Source: UBA11373 sp046714175
GTDB taxonomy: Bacteria; Actinomycetota; Acidimicrobiia; Spongiisociales; UBA11373
DNA length: 32,906 bases
Reading direction: 5' to 3'
Assembly: GCA_046714175.1 (NCBI GenBank)
Contig: JBKKBI010000029.1
Location: 1-32,906, forward strand
Numbering within the stretch: the stretch's first letter is position 1; the number at the start of each line of letters is the position of its first letter. The translations under genes were made by a program, and so were the position numbers. The notes under the pieces were generated by a model, which saw nothing but the letters and a program-made list of their open reading frames with translations, ran no database searches and was not told the origin of the DNA. Shown here piece by piece: positions 31,422-32,906 of the stretch.

Positions 31422-32906
31422 GTGTTCGAGCGCTTCACCGATCGAGCCAGACGAGTGGTCGTCCTGGCCCAAGAGGAAGCCAGGCTTCTCAACCACAACT
31501 ACATCGGGACCGAGCACATCCTGCTCGGCCTGATCCATGAGGGTGAGGGCGTCGCCGCCAAGGCGCTCGAGTCGATGGGCATTTCGCTCGAATCGGTGCG
31601 CAGCCAGGTGGTCGAGATCATCGGCCAGGGCGCCCAGGCGCCGAGCGGGCATATTCCCTTCACTCCTCGGGCCAAGAAGGTCCTGGAGCTGTCGCTGCGC
31701 GAGGCGCTGCAGCTCGGCCACAACTACATCGGCACCGAGCACATCCTCCTCGGCCTCATCCGGGAGGGTGAAGGCGTCGCTGCTCAGGTGCTGCAGAAGC
31801 TCGGCGCCGAACTGCACAAGGTGCGCCAGACCGTGATCCAGCTGCTGTCCGGGGTTCAGGGCAGCGAGGATGCCCCGGCGGAGCCATCCTCCGGCAGTCG
31901 GCGCGGTTCGCAGTCCTCCTCGGGTCAGGGTGGGGAGGGGTCCGGTTCGACAGTCCTCGACCAGTTCGGACGCAACCTCACCCAGTATGCCCGGGAGCGC
32001 AAGTTGGACCCCGTCATCGGGCGCCAGCGCGAGATCGAGCGCGTGATGCAGATCCTGAGTCGGCGCACCAAGAACAATCCGGTGTTGATCGGTGAGCCCG
32101 GGGTGGGCAAGACCGCCATTGTCGAGGGTCTGGCGACGCGCATCGTCGAGAACGACGTTCCCGACACTCTCAAGGGCAAGCACCTCTACACCCTCGACCT
32201 GGGAGCCCTCGTCGCCGGGTCGCGGTACCGCGGCGACTTCGAGGAGCGCCTCAAGAAGGTGCTGAAGGAGATCCGGACCCGCGGCGACATCATTCTCTTC
32301 ATCGACGAGATCCACACGCTGGTCGGCGCCGGCGCCGCCGAGGGGGCGATCGATGCCGCCAGCATTCTCAAGCCGATGCTCGCCCGCGGTGAGTTGCAGA
32401 CGATCGGCGCCACCACGATGGAGGAGTACCGGAAGTACCTGGAGAAGGATTCGGCCCTGGAGCGGCGCTTCCAGCCGATCAAGGTGGAGGAGCCCACCGT
32501 GGCCGAGACCATCCAGATCCTCAACGGATTACGCGAGAAGTATGAGGCGCACCATCGCGCCTCATACACCGACTCGGCTCTGGTGTCGGCAGCCAACCTG
32601 GCCGACCGCTACATCGCCGACCGCTTCCTGCCGGACAAGGCCATCGACCTCATCGACGAGGCGTCGTCGCGCATGCGGATCAGGACCATGACCGCGCCGC
32701 CGACGTACCGCGAGCTCGAGGACGATCTCGCCCAGGTCCGCAAGGACAAGGACGCCGCCGTCGAGGGCCAGCAGTTCGAGCGGGCCGCGTCGCTGCGCGA
32801 CCGCGAGAAGGAGTTGCTCGAGCGCCGCTCGGCCAAGGAAGTCGAGTTCCAGGCCGAGGGCGTCAATCTCTTCAACGAGGTGACCGAGGAATCGATCGCC
32901 GAAGTC
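31422..32906 (+). CDS. clpC: ATP-dependent Clp protease ATP-binding subunit ClpC, 3' end outside window
   Basis: The frame is open to the window end (495 codons seen; ClpC is ~820-850 residues). The N-domain shows two Clp repeats, each with HNYIGTEHILLGLI. A Ser/Gly-rich linker (~150-180) precedes the first AAA module: Walker A GEPGVGKT (224-231), Walker B LFIDEIHTL, and ALERRFQ with the arginine finger region. The middle domain has the UVR-like FERAASLRDREKEL (~451-464). ClpC unfolds substrates for ClpP and is essential in mycobacteria (ClpC1). Start is GTG 31422 with a GAGGGAG site at 31406-31412. Divergent from the polyprenyl synthase. Confidence 0.97.
   Translation, partial: MFERFTDRARRVVVLAQEEARLLNHNYIGTEHILLGLIHEGEGVAAKALESMGISLESVRSQVVEIIGQGAQAPSGHIPFTPRAKKVLELSLREALQLGHNYIGTEHILLGLIREGEGVAAQVLQKLGAELHKVRQTVIQLLSGVQGSEDAPAEPSSGSRRGSQSSSGQGGEGSGSTVLDQFGRNLTQYARERKLDPVIGRQREIERVMQILSRRTKNNPVLIGEPGVGKTAIVEGLATRIVENDVPDTLKGKHLYTLDLGALVAGSRYRGDFEERLKKVLKEIRTRGDIILFIDEIHTLVGAGAAEGAIDAASILKPMLARGELQTIGATTMEEYRKYLEKDSALERRFQPIKVEEPTVAETIQILNGLREKYEAHHRASYTDSALVSAANLADRYIADRFLPDKAIDLIDEASSRMRIRTMTAPPTYRELEDDLAQVRKDKDAAVEGQQFERAASLRDREKELLERRSAKEVEFQAEGVNLFNEVTEESIAEV

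Overview
The window is a GC-rich chromosomal segment from a free-living actinobacterium. Evidence for this is the TopA without C-terminal zinc fingers, a PimB-like mannosyltransferase, an RsrA-type redox anti-sigma factor, a DUF2342 metalloprotease beside tilS, and a DUF2520 protein beside panC. Gene content and order recall the Mycobacterium tuberculosis Rv3596c-Rv3649 region (clpC1, lysS, coaX, panC, Rv3603c, folK, folP, ftsH, hpt, tilS, Rv3626c, holB, topA, Rv3649), but the set is compacted and several members are missing. A deep-branching class such as Acidimicrobiia is my best guess; this is inference from recalled synteny, not a search result. There are no insertion sequences, prophage genes or CRISPR arrays.

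Layout. 1-1110: 3' part of a secreted GerMN/Gmad2 protein. 1160-4791 (minus): an MrfA/YprA-type helicase coupled to NhaA. 4881-8873: a degenerate membrane-pyrophosphatase homologue, a double histidine phosphatase and a PimB-like glycosyltransferase. 8948-11518: topA. 11694-15388: MFS transporter, tmk, holB and an acyltransferase. 15463-18005: a TIGR01777 epimerase, an acyl-CoA dehydrogenase and a 98-residue orphan. 18046-19126: tRNA-Thr(CGT) followed closely by a SigR/RsrA-like redox sigma operon with a small zinc protein. 19167-22202: small membrane protein, DUF2342 metalloprotease, tilS, hpt. 22395-26172: ftsH, folP, a phosphatase-like protein lacking its catalytic residues, folK. 26269-30206: DUF2520, panC, coaX, lysS. 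30215-31207 (minus): long-chain polyprenyl diphosphate synthase. 31422 to the end: clpC, cut by the window edge.

The genes are mostly housekeeping: DNA topology and replication, tRNA modification and charging, purine salvage, folate, pantothenate/CoA, isoprenoids and proteolysis. They are packed in short operons where a stop codon overlaps the next start (ATGA, GTGA or TGATG) at about a dozen junctions, so translational coupling is the rule. Several first genes carry a TANNNT -10 hexamer only 5-8 bases before the start codon, which suggests leaderless mRNAs.

Most notable points: (i) six intergenic gaps hold degenerate tandem repeats with a strict 7-base period; (ii) a membrane pyrophosphatase homologue appears to have lost its active site; (iii) folK has no ATG, GTG or TTG start in its frame and directly follows the UGA of a pseudophosphatase-like gene, with a small hairpin at the junction; (iv) folB, folE, panD and lsr2 are absent from otherwise familiar neighbourhoods. 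No gene-free stretch exceeds 300 bases, and I recognised no convincing rho-independent terminator.
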